NCBI GenBank assembly: GCA_965220105.1 | Contig: OZ244811.1 | Location: 2,604,001 to 2,668,000 of the forward strand | Origin: Bin87 sp965220105 | GTDB taxonomy: Bacteria; Chloroflexota; Dehalococcoidia; Lucifugimonadales; UBA3495 | Direction of reading: 5' to 3' | DNA length: 64,000 nt | Part shown: positions 15,458 through 24,882 of the stretch, piece after piece | How positions within the stretch are numbered: position 1 is the stretch's first letter | Layout of the letters: each line of letters opens with the position of its first letter | The notes under the pieces: model-generated | What the model saw: only the letters and a program-made list of their open reading frames with translations | Databases searched by the model: none | What the model was told of the DNA's origin: nothing | Program-made: the position numbers and the translations under genes

Positions 15458-16135
15458 TCAAGGCGTCTCATCGGCTGGCGGCATAAAATCGGCCACCGCC
15501 AGGGTTACATCGGGGAAGGCTTTGGGGCTGATGCAGTCGCCGGCCCGGTAAGTACGGACGCTGGCGTATTCCGAACCCGCCGGGTCGGCGTAGGCCGTCA
15601 CTGCCCGCGCCCGCAGGTTGGCAACCCACACCTCCGGGACGCCGGCCGCGGCGTACCGCGCCAGCTTCGGGCCCTGGTCATAGGCCAGCGAACTGTCGGC
15701 GAATTCAATAACCAGATACACGTCCTCCGGCATCGTCCGCCCGGTCACGCCGGAGCCGGGGGGGTTCCACCGTACCAGGGCAAAGTCTGGCTGGGGCGCG
15801 CTGCGGTCGTTCAGGTAGATGGGGCCGCCCCCCCGCACCGTCGCCCGCCCGATCAGCGGTGGAACGAGCAGCGTATTCATCCAGTCAGTGCCACCCACGT
15901 GGCGGAGGCCAATCGGTGGCATAATGATTATCACTCCGTCCATCAGTTCAACACGGTCGTCCTCATGGAGGATGCCGGCCACTTCCATAGCCAGGTACTC
16001 GTCCACCGTAAAGCGGCGGCGGCCAGCCAGCACATCGGCCGTTTCGCCCGCGGCGATAATGCCGGCCTGCGCCATGGCCGCGCACTCCTCCGGGCTGAAT
16101 GGCCGCGCCGGCGGCATGGCCGTCGTTGTCGTCAT
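15458..16135 (-). CDS. Uma2 family endonuclease, tandem copy 1
   Basis: The 225-aa protein starts with a Thr run, then PPARPFSPEECAAM. The core is RRFTVDEYLAMEVAGILHEDDRVELMDGVII, then QPDFALVRW, a conserved VYLVIEFADSSLAYDQGPKLARYAAAGVPEVWV and a short beta end. This is the standard short Uma2/DUF820 form with D, E and K of the nuclease site. It is the 3'-most of three tandem paralogues. Copy 3 is closer to it in sequence than copy 2. The start replaces a 63-codon extension that is only intergenic DNA. Confidence 0.88.
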   Translation of the reverse strand: MTTTTAMPPARPFSPEECAAMAQAGIIAAGETADVLAGRRRFTVDEYLAMEVAGILHEDDRVELMDGVIIIMPPIGLRHVGGTDWMNTLLVPPLIGRATVRGGGPIYLNDRSAPQPDFALVRWNPPGSGVTGRTMPEDVYLVIEFADSSLAYDQGPKLARYAAAGVPEVWVANLRARAVTAYADPAGSEYASVRTYRAGDCISPKAFPDVTLAVADFMPPADETP

Positions 16136-16208
16136 TGCGTCTTCTCCCAATCCGCTGCGCGCCCGTTGGTCGGCAGCGATTTCTTTTCCGGTGCGGCCAT
16201 ATTGGAGA

Positions 16209-16895
16209 TCAGGGTGTCTCCCCACCCGACCCGGCAGCGGGTGGGATAAACTCGTCCACCGCCAGGGCCAGGTCGAGGAAGGCTTGCGGGCTGATACTCG
16301 CGCCGGCCCCGTAAGTGCGGACAATCGTGTACTCGGAGCCGGACGGGGCAGCGTGGGCCGTCACCTCGCGCGCCCGCAGGTTGACAACCCACACCTCCGG
16401 GACACCGGCGGCGGCGTACCGCGCCAGCTTCGCGCCGCGGTCGTAGGCCAGCGAACTGTCGGCAACCTCGATGACCAAGTACACATCCGGTGGGAAATAC
16501 GGCCCTACCTCGCTCAAAGGGCGTTCCCGCAACACCGCAATGTCGGGTTGGGGGGCACTGCGGATGTTCAGGCGGATTGCCCCCTGCACTCGCACTATTG
16601 CCCGGCCGATCAGGGGCGGAACGAGCAGCCTAGTAAGCCAGTCAGTGCTAACCTCGTGAGGATCGCCGATGGGCGGCATAACGATTATCACTCCGTCAAT
16701 CAATTCAATGCGGTCGTCTTCGTGCAGGATGCCGGCCACTTCCATGGCCAGGTATTCTTCCACAGTGAAAAGGCGGGCGCCAGCCAGCACGGCGGCTGAC
16801 TCTCCTGCGGCGATGATGTTGGCCCGTACCAAAGCCGCGCACTCCTCCGGGCTGAATGGCCGCGCCGGCGGCATTGTGGTCGTTGTGGTCGTCAT
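16209..16895 (-). CDS. Uma2 family endonuclease, tandem copy 2
   Basis: The 228-aa paralogue of the genes on both sides has the same architecture (RLFTVEEYLAMEVAGILHEDDRIELIDGVIIVMPPIG, QPDIAVLRERP, VYLVIEVADSSLAYDRGAKLARYAAAGVPEVWVVNL). It is the most diverged of the three in the central substrate-like region (LSEVGPYFPPD in place of PGSGVTGRTMP). A ~70-bp spacer beginning TTTCTTTTCCGG..CGGCCATATTGG..ATCAGGGTG follows both copies 2 and 3, showing the duplication unit included the intergenic DNA. Confidence 0.88.
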   Translation of the reverse strand: MTTTTTTMPPARPFSPEECAALVRANIIAAGESAAVLAGARLFTVEEYLAMEVAGILHEDDRIELIDGVIIVMPPIGDPHEVSTDWLTRLLVPPLIGRAIVRVQGAIRLNIRSAPQPDIAVLRERPLSEVGPYFPPDVYLVIEVADSSLAYDRGAKLARYAAAGVPEVWVVNLRAREVTAHAAPSGSEYTIVRTYGAGASISPQAFLDLALAVDEFIPPAAGSGGETP

Positions 16896-16968
16896 TGCGC
16901 CTTCTCCCTATCCGCTTGGCACCCGCTGGTCGTCAGCGATTTCTTTTCCGGTACGGCCATATTGGGGA

Positions 16969-17667
16969 TCAGGGTGTGTCCCCACGCTGCCCGGTAGCAG
17001 GCGGCATAAAATCGGCCACCGCCAGCCCTACGTCAGGGAACGCGCGCGGGCTGATGCTCTCACCCACCCGGTAGGTACAGATGCTGGCGTACTCTGAACC
17101 CGACGGCTCGGCGTAGGCCGTCACTGCCCGCGCCCGCAGGTTGGCCACCCACACCTCCGGGATGCCGGTGGCGGCGTACCGCGCCAGCTTCGGGCCCTGG
17201 TCATAGGCCAGCGAACTGTCGGCAAATTCAATAACCAGGTACACGTCCGCCGGCATCGTCCGCCCGGTCACGCCGGAACCGGGGGGGTTCCACCGTACCA
17301 GGGCAAAGTCTGGCTGGGGCGCGCTGCGGTCATTCAGATAGATGGGGCCGCCCACCCGCACCGTCGCCCGCCCTATCAGCGGTGGAACGAGCAGCGTAGT
17401 CATCCAGTCAGTGCCCCCCACGTGGCCAACGCCGATAGGCGGCATAATGATTATCTCCCCGTCCATCAGCTCAACGCGGTCGTCTTCGTGGAGTATGCCG
17501 GCCACTTCCATAGCCAGGTACTCGTCCACCGTAAAGCGGCGGCGGCCAGCCAGCACATCGGCCGTTTCGCCCGCGGCGATGATGCCCGCCGACACCATAG
17601 CCGCGCACTCCTCCGGGCTGAATGGCCGCGCCGGCGGCATCGCAGTCGTCGTAGTAGTTGTGGTCAT
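16969..17667 (-). CDS. Uma2 family endonuclease, tandem copy 3
   Basis: The 232-aa protein is the first gene of the tandem array. It is nearly identical in most blocks to copy 1 (including WNPPGSGVTGRTMP and LIGRATVR). It starts with a longer Thr run (MTTTTTTTAMPP); Thr-codon slippage may explain the length difference between copies. The start at 17667 is placed at the Thr run shared by all three copies. There is no clear transcription signal other than the ~200-bp gap to the divergent acs gene. Confidence 0.88.
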   Translation of the reverse strand: MTTTTTTTAMPPARPFSPEECAAMVSAGIIAAGETADVLAGRRRFTVDEYLAMEVAGILHEDDRVELMDGEIIIMPPIGVGHVGGTDWMTTLLVPPLIGRATVRVGGPIYLNDRSAPQPDFALVRWNPPGSGVTGRTMPADVYLVIEFADSSLAYDQGPKLARYAATGIPEVWVANLRARAVTAYAEPSGSEYASICTYRVGESISPRAFPDVGLAVADFMPPATGQRGDTP

Positions 17668-17887
17668 TAGCGATACCTCCGAAGTTTTCATGCCCAGCGC
17701 AAGTACTGACGGTATGCGAATTTTACCATGCACGCATTGCCCGCACCGCCTATTGCTTTCAACATGCACGGCAATGCCTTGAGGAAGCGAAGTAGCGCGC
17801 CTGGCAGACGGCAGGCCGCGGGCTGCCGGGTGTGCTAATATCTGCGGTATCGACCTTGATATTTTGCTGCCCCGGAGGTTCTTTATT

Positions 17888-19843
17888 ATGACTCAGAATA
17901 CCGGCGCTTTTGAGGCCCTGCTCCAGGAAGACCGCACCTTTCCGCCGCCCGCTGATTTTGTGGCCAACGCCAATATCAGCGACCCCTCGGTTTACGAAGA
18001 GGCGCGCCGCGACCCGCAGGCCTTCTGGGCCCGGTGGGCCGGCGAGCTGGACTGGTTCAAGCCCTGGGACACGGTGCTGGACTGGTCGAACGCCCCCTTT
18101 GCCAAGTGGTTCGTGGGCGGCCAGCTCAACGTGTCGTACAACTGCATCGACCGGCATTTGAACGGGCCACGGCGGAACAAGGCGGCCATCATCTGGGAAG
18201 GCGAGCCGGGCGACTGGCAGGTGTACACCTACCGGGATTTGTACCGGGAGGTCTGCAAGTTTGCCAACGGCCTGAAGAGCCTGGGCGTGGAGAAGGGCGA
18301 CCGGGTCACCATCTACCTGCCGATGGTGCCGGAGCTGGCGATAGCCATGCTGGCCTGCGCCCGCATCGGCGCGCCCCACAGTATCGTGTTCGGCGGGTTC
18401 AGCGCCGAGTCGCTGCGGGACCGCATCGAGGACTCCCAATCCAAGGTGATGATCACGGCGGACGGCGGTTGGCGTCGGGGCAACATCATCCCGCTGAAGC
18501 AGAACGCCGACGCGTCCATCGAGGGCGAAACGCCGGTGGAGAACGTCGTGGTGGTGCGCCGCACGGAGCACGCCGACGACCAGATGAAAGAAGGTCGCGA
18601 CATCTGGTGGCACGACCTGATCGCTGACCAGCCGCTGACCTGCGACCCGGAGCCGATGGACAGCGAAGACATGCTCTTCATGCTGTACACCAGCGGCACC
18701 ACCGGCAAGCCCAAGGGTATCGTCCACACCACGGGCGGCTACCTGACGGGTACCTACGCCACCACCAATTGGGTATTCGACCTGAAGGAAGACGACGTTT
18801 ACTGGTGCACCGCCGACATCGGCTGGGTTACGGGGCACAGCTACATTGTTTACGGGCCGCTGGCCAACGGCGCCACATCGGTTATGTACGAAGGTTCGCC
18901 GGACTATCCCGACCGGGACCGGTTCTGGGCCATCGTCGAGAAGTACGCCTGCACGATTTGCTACACGGCGCCCACGGCCATCCGTACGTTCATGCGCTGG
19001 GGCGAGGAATACCCCGAGAAGCACGACATGTCGTCGCTGCGTCTGCTGGGCACGGTGGGCGAACCCATCAACCCGGAGGCGTGGGTGTGGTACTGGCAGC
19101 ACATCGGCGGGGGTCGCTGCCCGGTGGTCGACACCTGGTGGCAGACCGAGACGGGGGCGATGATGATTACGCCGCTGCCCGGCATCACTACGCTGAAGCC
19201 CGGGTCGGCGACGCAGGCTTTTCCCGGCATCGACGCGGCCATCCTGGACGAGCAGGGCATCGAGGTCGGCCCGGGCGGCGGCGGCTATCTGGTGGTGCGG
19301 CAGCCCTGGCCCAGCATGCTGCGGGGCATTTACGGCGACCCGGAGCGGTTCGTGCAGCAGTACTGGTCGAACTACGATGGCATCTACTTCACCAGCGACG
19401 GAGCCAAGCTGGACGATGAATCCTACTTCTGGCTGCTGGGCCGGGTGGACGACGTGATTAACGTGTCGGCGCACCGCATCAGCACCATGGAAGTGGAGTC
19501 GGCGCTGGTCGACAATTTGAAGGTTGCCGAGGCCGCCTGCATCGGGCGCAGCCACGAAGTGAAGGGTCAGGCCATCGTCGCCTTTGTAACGCTGAAAGAC
19601 CAGGTGGCCGCCTCGGACGACGTGATAACGGAGCTGAAGCAGCACGTAGCAGGCAAGATTGGCTCGATGGCGCGGCCCGACGACATCTACTTCGCCGCCG
19701 AGCTGCCCAAAACCCGCAGCGGCAAGATCATGCGCCGCCTGCTACGCGACGTGGCCGAGGGTCGCGCCCTGGGCGACACCACCACGCTGGCCGACCCGGC
19801 GGTGGTGGAGATGCTGAAGGAGCAGTATGGGGACGAGGAGTAG
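17888..19843 (+). CDS. acs: acetyl-CoA synthetase (AMP-forming)
   Basis: This cytoplasmic enzyme activates acetate to acetyl-CoA by way of acetyl-AMP. The 651-aa length is normal. The P-loop-like A3 motif YTSGTTGKPKG is intact, as are WWQTETG, the A8 hinge GRVDDVINVSAHRIST and the C-terminal KTRSGKIMRRLLRD containing the acetylatable Lys. GGAGG 9 nt upstream of ATG 17888 decides the start. It is a single gene, divergent from the Uma2 array. An inverted repeat 37 bp downstream probably terminates it before the disrupted DUF262 gene. Confidence 0.96.
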   Translation: MTQNTGAFEALLQEDRTFPPPADFVANANISDPSVYEEARRDPQAFWARWAGELDWFKPWDTVLDWSNAPFAKWFVGGQLNVSYNCIDRHLNGPRRNKAAIIWEGEPGDWQVYTYRDLYREVCKFANGLKSLGVEKGDRVTIYLPMVPELAIAMLACARIGAPHSIVFGGFSAESLRDRIEDSQSKVMITADGGWRRGNIIPLKQNADASIEGETPVENVVVVRRTEHADDQMKEGRDIWWHDLIADQPLTCDPEPMDSEDMLFMLYTSGTTGKPKGIVHTTGGYLTGTYATTNWVFDLKEDDVYWCTADIGWVTGHSYIVYGPLANGATSVMYEGSPDYPDRDRFWAIVEKYACTICYTAPTAIRTFMRWGEEYPEKHDMSSLRLLGTVGEPINPEAWVWYWQHIGGGRCPVVDTWWQTETGAMMITPLPGITTLKPGSATQAFPGIDAAILDEQGIEVGPGGGGYLVVRQPWPSMLRGIYGDPERFVQQYWSNYDGIYFTSDGAKLDDESYFWLLGRVDDVINVSAHRISTMEVESALVDNLKVAEAACIGRSHEVKGQAIVAFVTLKDQVAASDDVITELKQHVAGKIGSMARPDDIYFAAELPKTRSGKIMRRLLRDVAEGRALGDTTTLADPAVVEMLKEQYGDEE

Positions 19844-19880
19844 CGGAACGGGTCTTCGCGGTGAGGAGCTATGGGCACCC

Positions 19881-19921
19881 GTTAACCGCTAGGCAAGTTG
19901 TAGACTTACCCAGCGGTTAAC
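19881..19921 (+). terminator. inverted repeat GTTAACCGCT/AGCGGTTAAC after acs
   Basis: Perfect 10-bp arms (19881-19890 and 19912-19921) have a 21-nt spacer. This could be a terminator with a large loop or a protein-binding site between acs and the DUF262 gene start at 19944. Confidence 0.45.
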
Positions 19922-19969
19922 TTACACAACATGAGGTGCTATTGTGGAAGCGCACGATAGGACGTTTAG

Positions 19970-21679
19970 CCCGAATCCACCGAAAGGATCTGGCCACCCC
20001 GAGGAAGCGAGGGATGAGAGGAGCCGGCTAGAGACGGCGTGGCCTTGATCCGCTCCAATCCAGCTGGGCACACGGCGTGGTAGCCGCGCCAAGGGGATGT
20101 TGACGGCCCGCAGCGCCGGCGGCGGGCGAGATCATCGAGGCGGATTGGTCTGGGAGACACTGTGGGGTCAGCCTGGTGCGGGTCGGCGAGGCGATTGGGT
20201 AGGCGGCGGATGGTCAGAGGCCGTGGGTGCCGTCAGGAGGGGAGTGGCAGGGCGCGCAGCCTCGCCAGGGCTCTGCCGAATTGGTTTTCCCAGGGCCAGC
20301 CCTGGGGCAGGTGCAGGGTGAGACGGCGGGCCGAGCGAGTGAGCCGTCCGGCCAGGGAGAAGAAGCGCCGCCGGAGAGTCTTGGTGGTTGCCAGTTGCTC
20401 GCCTAGGCCGATGCGCGTTGTCCAGCGGGCCAGATTGTGGCCCATCACTTGGACGGCCAGCCAGGCGGCGTTGGCGGGGAAGCAGCCCGAGGGGAGATGG
20501 TTGAGCCCCACGCCGTACTTGAGGTCGCGGATGGCGTTCTCGATCTCGGCGTGGCGGCGATGGTCGGCCTCGAGGTCCAGGGTATCGCCCTCCCGGTCAG
20601 TGATGAAGGCGTGATAGCTGTAGTTGGTGAACAGCGCCAGTTGGGAGCCGGGCGTGGGCTTGACCCGGCGTACGATGAGCCGCACGGTTGCGGCGTCGGG
20701 TTTGCTCTCGAAGGGCGTGTAGTCAGTCTCGGCCACGTCGGCGGCGCCCTCCATCCAATAGGGGATGGGCGTCCACTCAGCCTCGGGTATGGCCTCGATG
20801 AGGTTGCGCAGACGGGGGTGCTGTCGGCCGGTGATGGAGAAGCGGACCTTCGCCTTGCGGCAGACGGCGACCATGGCGTGGGTGTAGAAGCCGCTGTCGG
20901 CCCGCATGGTGAGTTGACCCGTGGCACCGGCATGGCGCACCCTACCCACCGTCTCCCGCAGGAAGTGGGCCGCGCCCCGTGCCGTGTTGGCCCGTCCCTG
21001 GCGCAGCCGTGCCATCAGCACGTCTCCGGTGCCAGCGGCCACGGCCAACAGCGGGTGATAGCCCCGCTGGCCGGTGTAGCCGTGGTCGTGCGCCCCCTCC
21101 TTGGCTAGCCCGTAGGTCTCGCAGATGGTGGAGTCCAGGTCGATGGTCAACGGCTCGTCGCCGGGTCCCGCACCAGCGGCCCAGGCCCCAGCCAGCAACT
21201 CCCGGCTCACCCGATCCAGCTGGCGCACGTGGCCCCACCGGAAACTCCGCAGGAAGGTCCCCAGCGTGGACGGCGCCTTGATCACGCATCCCAGCACCCG
21301 ATCGGTTCCCCCAGCGCGCAGCGCATCGGCGTCGTCAATGCAGTCGCCACCAGCCAGCGCCGACGCCACCAGGGTCAGCATCTTGTCGCCGACGTTGGCA
21401 CGGCCAGGAGCGCCGCCCAGGTCAACATGGCGGTCCACCAGCTCGCCCAGTCCCAGATGGTGGGCCAAAGTAACCGGAAGGATCAACCCAGCATTGGCCA
21501 CCAGGCGGTGGTCATCGAAGGCAATTTGGATGCGGTCGGGCTGCTCCGGTGGTAGCATCAATTGGGTGCTCCTCGTTTCGGGCTGGTTTCATGTGTCAGA
21601 AACCATTATCCCCGAAGCCGGGAGCACTTTCTTACCCCTTCACAACGCCGCCACACTTATCCTTTCGGTGGATTGGGGC
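19970..21679 (-). mobile_element. IS1380-family insertion sequence (1710 bp, TSD TTAG)
   Basis: The ends are imperfect inverted repeats: CCCGAATCCACCGAAAGGAT on the left and, read inward, CCCCAATCCACCGAAAGGAT on the right. The 4-bp duplication TTAG lies at 19966-19969 and 21680-21683. Removing the element and one TTAG restores the DUF262 reading frame, which independently confirms the boundaries. Confidence 0.9.
20233..21558 (-). CDS. IS1380 family transposase
   Basis: The 441-aa DDE transposase spans most of the element and looks intact. Recognisable blocks are LTIDLDSTICETYG (first Asp), GYTGQRGYHPLLAVAAGTGDVL, LTMRADSGFYTHAMV (second Asp) and the C-terminal HAEIENAIRDLKYGVGLNHLPSG (Glu region), followed by the NAAWLAVQVMGHNL helix. 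A run of basic residues lies near the C-terminus. It is transcribed opposite to the interrupted DUF262 gene. An ATG one codon upstream (21561) is equally possible. Confidence 0.93.
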   Translation of the reverse strand: MLPPEQPDRIQIAFDDHRLVANAGLILPVTLAHHLGLGELVDRHVDLGGAPGRANVGDKMLTLVASALAGGDCIDDADALRAGGTDRVLGCVIKAPSTLGTFLRSFRWGHVRQLDRVSRELLAGAWAAGAGPGDEPLTIDLDSTICETYGLAKEGAHDHGYTGQRGYHPLLAVAAGTGDVLMARLRQGRANTARGAAHFLRETVGRVRHAGATGQLTMRADSGFYTHAMVAVCRKAKVRFSITGRQHPRLRNLIEAIPEAEWTPIPYWMEGAADVAETDYTPFESKPDAATVRLIVRRVKPTPGSQLALFTNYSYHAFITDREGDTLDLEADHRRHAEIENAIRDLKYGVGLNHLPSGCFPANAAWLAVQVMGHNLARWTTRIGLGEQLATTKTLRRRFFSLAGRLTRSARRLTLHLPQGWPWENQFGRALARLRALPLPS

Positions 21680-21743
21680 TTAGGCAACTCATTGACACTA
21701 GCATTCAGTTTATCGTTCCGACGTTTCAGCGAGACTACAAATG

Positions 21744-23202
21744 CTAGGCTTTACGCAATTCAAGCGGCGTAGGCAAGGGAATCTACAAGTCGGTGGTACA
21801 GTGCGACCGGGAGTTCCTGAATGTCGGGGTCAGCGACCGACAGTGAGAAACCTTCCGACGCCAGCCACAGGTGGCGACGCGCCAGGGCGATGGCATCCAC
21901 GAAGGTCGGCGACGGTTTGTCGTACCAAGCGGCCTTGCGCTGGGTCATGGGGCGCCGTTTCTGCAACGCGTGGGCGGCCAGGGTGGTCCAGGAGAAGAGT
22001 CCCAGTAGGGCGGGCGTGGTGCGGGCGATGGCGAGATCGGACCACTGGCGTTGTGTCTCCACACCCAGATGGGTTCGTACCTCGTGGAAGGTGACCTCCA
22101 GTTGCCAGCGCAGTACAAACCATTCCAGGATCTGGGTCGGGTCCGCCGCCGGGTCGGTACAGAGCAGGGCCTGAGTGGCGAAGGAGCCCTGGGGGTCTCG
22201 GATCAGCACCCAGCGAATGAGGACGGGGGGCTTGCCGGAGCGGTACCAGACCGCCGTCTGGGAGGTGAGTTCCACGGCGCGGGTGATGCCGTCGTACCAG
22301 GCCACCTCGGCGCTGGCCCAAGTTACATCCGTCTGCGCAAGGAAAACTTTCAGCGGCGGCCGCCGCGGGCCCTTCAATGGCGGGCGACCGTTCTGGCCAG
22401 GTTGACGGGGTGGCGCTGGCGCATACAGGGCGGCGTCCAGACGCAATCTGGCGATCAGGGTAACGGGTTCACGGAGGGACTGGCAGCAGTGGAGCAAATC
22501 CAGCACGGCATAGCTGTTGTCGCCCACCAGCGCCAGGGGTCGGTGGGGCAGCCAGCGGCGCAGTTGCATGACCATCTGGCGGGCCCAGTCGGTGAGCTTC
22601 TTGTGCTGGCGTCCCTGCTGTTGGTAGTAACGGGTCGAAGGCGCCAGCACCGTGAGCGCCGGCAAGGCCCAATGGCGTCCGGCCCATGGCACGTGGCCCA
22701 GCCACATCAGGGAGATCCAGCGCAAACCGCTGGCCTTGACCACCTGAGACCGGCTGGAACGCACCGGGTCGCGGTAGATGGCCCGCGCCCTGATCTTGGC
22801 GCCGCGACGCCGTTCCAGGGTCTCGTCGATGCCGAAGATCAGTGGGCCGTCGCCACCATCCAGGTGCTGGAGCAACAGCGCCAGCAGGATGCGCGCTGCC
22901 TGGCGGGACGACCACACCGCCCGATTGAGCACCTCGTGGTAGCGGGCGTAGTCGCGCTGGTCGCTGCGGCCCATGACGCGCAGTGCCGCCGCCACGGTGC
23001 GTTGGCCCGGGGTCAGGATCGCGCCGACCAGCAGCAGTTGGGCTTTCCGCCAGGTTGGGCTCGTAAACAGCGTTGCGAAGGGAACGAGAACGGCTACAAT
23101 GGCATCGGGCAGGGTGAGCATGGCTGGGCCTTTCCGTTGAAAGTGGGGTCAGGCCAGCTTACCCTGTCTTTATACTTTTTCTAAATTATGCGTAAAGCCT
23201 AG
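21744..23202 (-). mobile_element. IS4/IS701-like insertion sequence (1459 bp, TSD CAAATG)
   Basis: Perfect 14-bp terminal inverted repeats CTAGGCTTTACGCA lie at both ends. The 6-bp target duplication CAAATG is at 21738-21743 and 23203-23208. Excision with one CAAATG restores the codons TAC AAA TGG GGT AAG of the DUF262 gene. The element sits only 60 bp from the IS1380 element, in the same host gene. Confidence 0.95.
21760..23121 (-). CDS. DDE transposase (IS4/IS701-like)
   Basis: The 453-aa protein fills the element. The first catalytic Asp is in LIFGIDETLERRRG, a second in LALVGDNSYAVLDLLH, and the Glu region has the IS4-type signature (W.VLRWQLEVTFHEVRTHLG). Its N-terminal third (MLTLPDAIVAVL...WRKAQLLLVGAILTPGQRTV) is the helical DNA-binding part. 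No stop or frameshift is seen. The exact IS family is uncertain because the catalytic spacing fits the broad IS4/IS701 group. Confidence 0.88.
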   Translation of the reverse strand: MLTLPDAIVAVLVPFATLFTSPTWRKAQLLLVGAILTPGQRTVAAALRVMGRSDQRDYARYHEVLNRAVWSSRQAARILLALLLQHLDGGDGPLIFGIDETLERRRGAKIRARAIYRDPVRSSRSQVVKASGLRWISLMWLGHVPWAGRHWALPALTVLAPSTRYYQQQGRQHKKLTDWARQMVMQLRRWLPHRPLALVGDNSYAVLDLLHCCQSLREPVTLIARLRLDAALYAPAPPRQPGQNGRPPLKGPRRPPLKVFLAQTDVTWASAEVAWYDGITRAVELTSQTAVWYRSGKPPVLIRWVLIRDPQGSFATQALLCTDPAADPTQILEWFVLRWQLEVTFHEVRTHLGVETQRQWSDLAIARTTPALLGLFSWTTLAAHALQKRRPMTQRKAAWYDKPSPTFVDAIALARRHLWLASEGFSLSVADPDIQELPVALYHRLVDSLAYAA

Positions 23203-24882
23203 CAAATGGGGTAAGGAACAGTGGCAGCGGTTGTGGGAGGACATTACCCGTGTTCGATTGGAACACTCCAATTCAGGCCACTTCATAGGTTCCATTGTCC
23301 AAATTGACACCGGGAGAACCACCCCAGCCCTCGGAAGCTGGCTGGTAATTGATGGACAGCAGCGATTAGCGACATTGACGCTGTTGGTGGCAGCTCTTCG
23401 AGACCACATTATAGCTACGACCCCGCCTGACGGGTCGGAGGGTCTTACGGCAGACTTGTTGGACGACTTGTTCCTTAAAAATCGTCGGCTGAACGGCGAT
23501 GCAAATTACAAACTGTGCCTCAGACGAACCGACGACGCGACGCTTCATGCATTGGTTGACGGCAAGGATCTAGCTGAATTAGAAAACAGTACGTCCGGTC
23601 AAGTGGAAGGTGCTTATCGGTTTTTCCGAGACTGTTTAGCCGCGATGGAAGGTAACTTGTCAGATATTTTCAACGGCATTGCTTCATTAAGGATAGTAGA
23701 GGTCACTCTCAAGCGAGAGATCGATGACCCACAGTTTGTTTTCAAGAGTTTGAATGGAACGGGTGTGGACCTATCTCAGGGGGACATGATACGGAATAAT
23801 CTGCTAATGAACCTCGAAGAAGAGGAACAAAACGATCTCTACACGGCGTATTGGAGCAAAACCGAAGATTTTTTCAGGAATGCCGACAGAACGCTGCGGG
23901 ATAACGCGTTCGATGCGTTTCTGGGGGACTACATCGTTCTCAAACGAAAAGATGGGCAACAGATACGCCGCAGCGACGTTTACGATGAGTTCAAAAAATC
24001 TAGGGCCATCATACAAGGCGATAATATCCTTAATCAGATGCTGGCAGATGTAAGGCGGTTTGCCGGCTATTACGCCAAGTTCTTTTGGCCCGAAAATGAA
24101 TCGTCACCTAAACTCGCACAGGCACTGCACAATATGCGCGTACTCGGTACTACCCCATCGACGCTCGTAATGCGACTTTACAGTTGCTATGACCATCAAA
24201 AAACACTGAAGGAGGAGGAATTCATTCAGTCGCTGGGATTTATCGAAAGCTATCTGATCAGGCACGCCGTTCTGGGTTCTCGCTCTCGTAGCTACTGGAG
24301 CATTTTTGCAGGGATGGCTAATATGATAAGTGAGCAATCGCCCTTTGATTCCTTGAAAATTGCCTTGCAACAGCAACAGTGGTGGCAATTCAACACGGAT
24401 CAAGAATTTGCCAAAGCATTGCACGAGCGCAACTTGTATGACCTCGGGTTTTGCAAACACATTCTTGACAGGCTGGAGAATTTTGATACTAAGGAGCCCA
24501 GCCCTGTCCATGAATATTCCATCGAGCATATCATGCCACAGGGCATAGACAAAAGCTTCAACTGGCAGTATATGCTCGGCAGTGACTGGGAACAAGTTCA
24601 TTCAGAATGGTTGCATCGTTTGGGCAATTTGACTCTTACTGGATATAACTCGAAGTACTCAAACTGCCCGTTCACTGCAAAGAAAACCATGCCCAAAGGC
24701 TTCAACGAAGGCGCGGTGCGCCTGAATCTGTTCGTCCGCAATCAGTCGGAATGGACAGCGACCCAAATGGAGGGGCGAGGCAAAATGCTGGCGGAGCGGG
24801 CTTTGGAGATTTGGCCTTACCCGCAGGTTGATTAGCTCCTGCTATACTGCCCCTACACCCGGTATGCCCTGCGAGGTTTGCC

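Larger units (their letters stand above)
19944..24835 (+). pseudogene. DUF262/DUF1524 (GmrSD-like) nuclease gene split by two IS elements
   Basis: Three blocks, 19944-19969, 21684-21743 and 23209-24835, join to exactly 571 codons (570 aa plus stop) when each IS and one copy of its target duplication are removed. The start is GTG 19944 with GAGGTG 5 nt upstream. The restored N-terminus reads FRQLIDTSIQFIVPTFQRDY, continuing KWGKEQWQRLWEDI, a textbook DUF262 start. The DUF262 motif DGQQR is at 23350-23370. The DUF1524 HNH-like end has SIEHIMPQG and HRLGNLTLTGYNSKYSN. Such proteins are GmrSD-type nucleases and phage-defence effectors. The gene is now inactive; the 3' block keeps a 534-codon open frame from TTG 23231 that lacks the N-terminal motif. 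Confidence 0.93.

Noticed and set aside
17759..19645. 628-codon minus-strand open frame opposite acs
   Set aside because: It is the antisense of a complete acetyl-CoA synthetase and shows the high-GC mirrored pattern (Val/Gly/His/Arg-rich); no motif is present.
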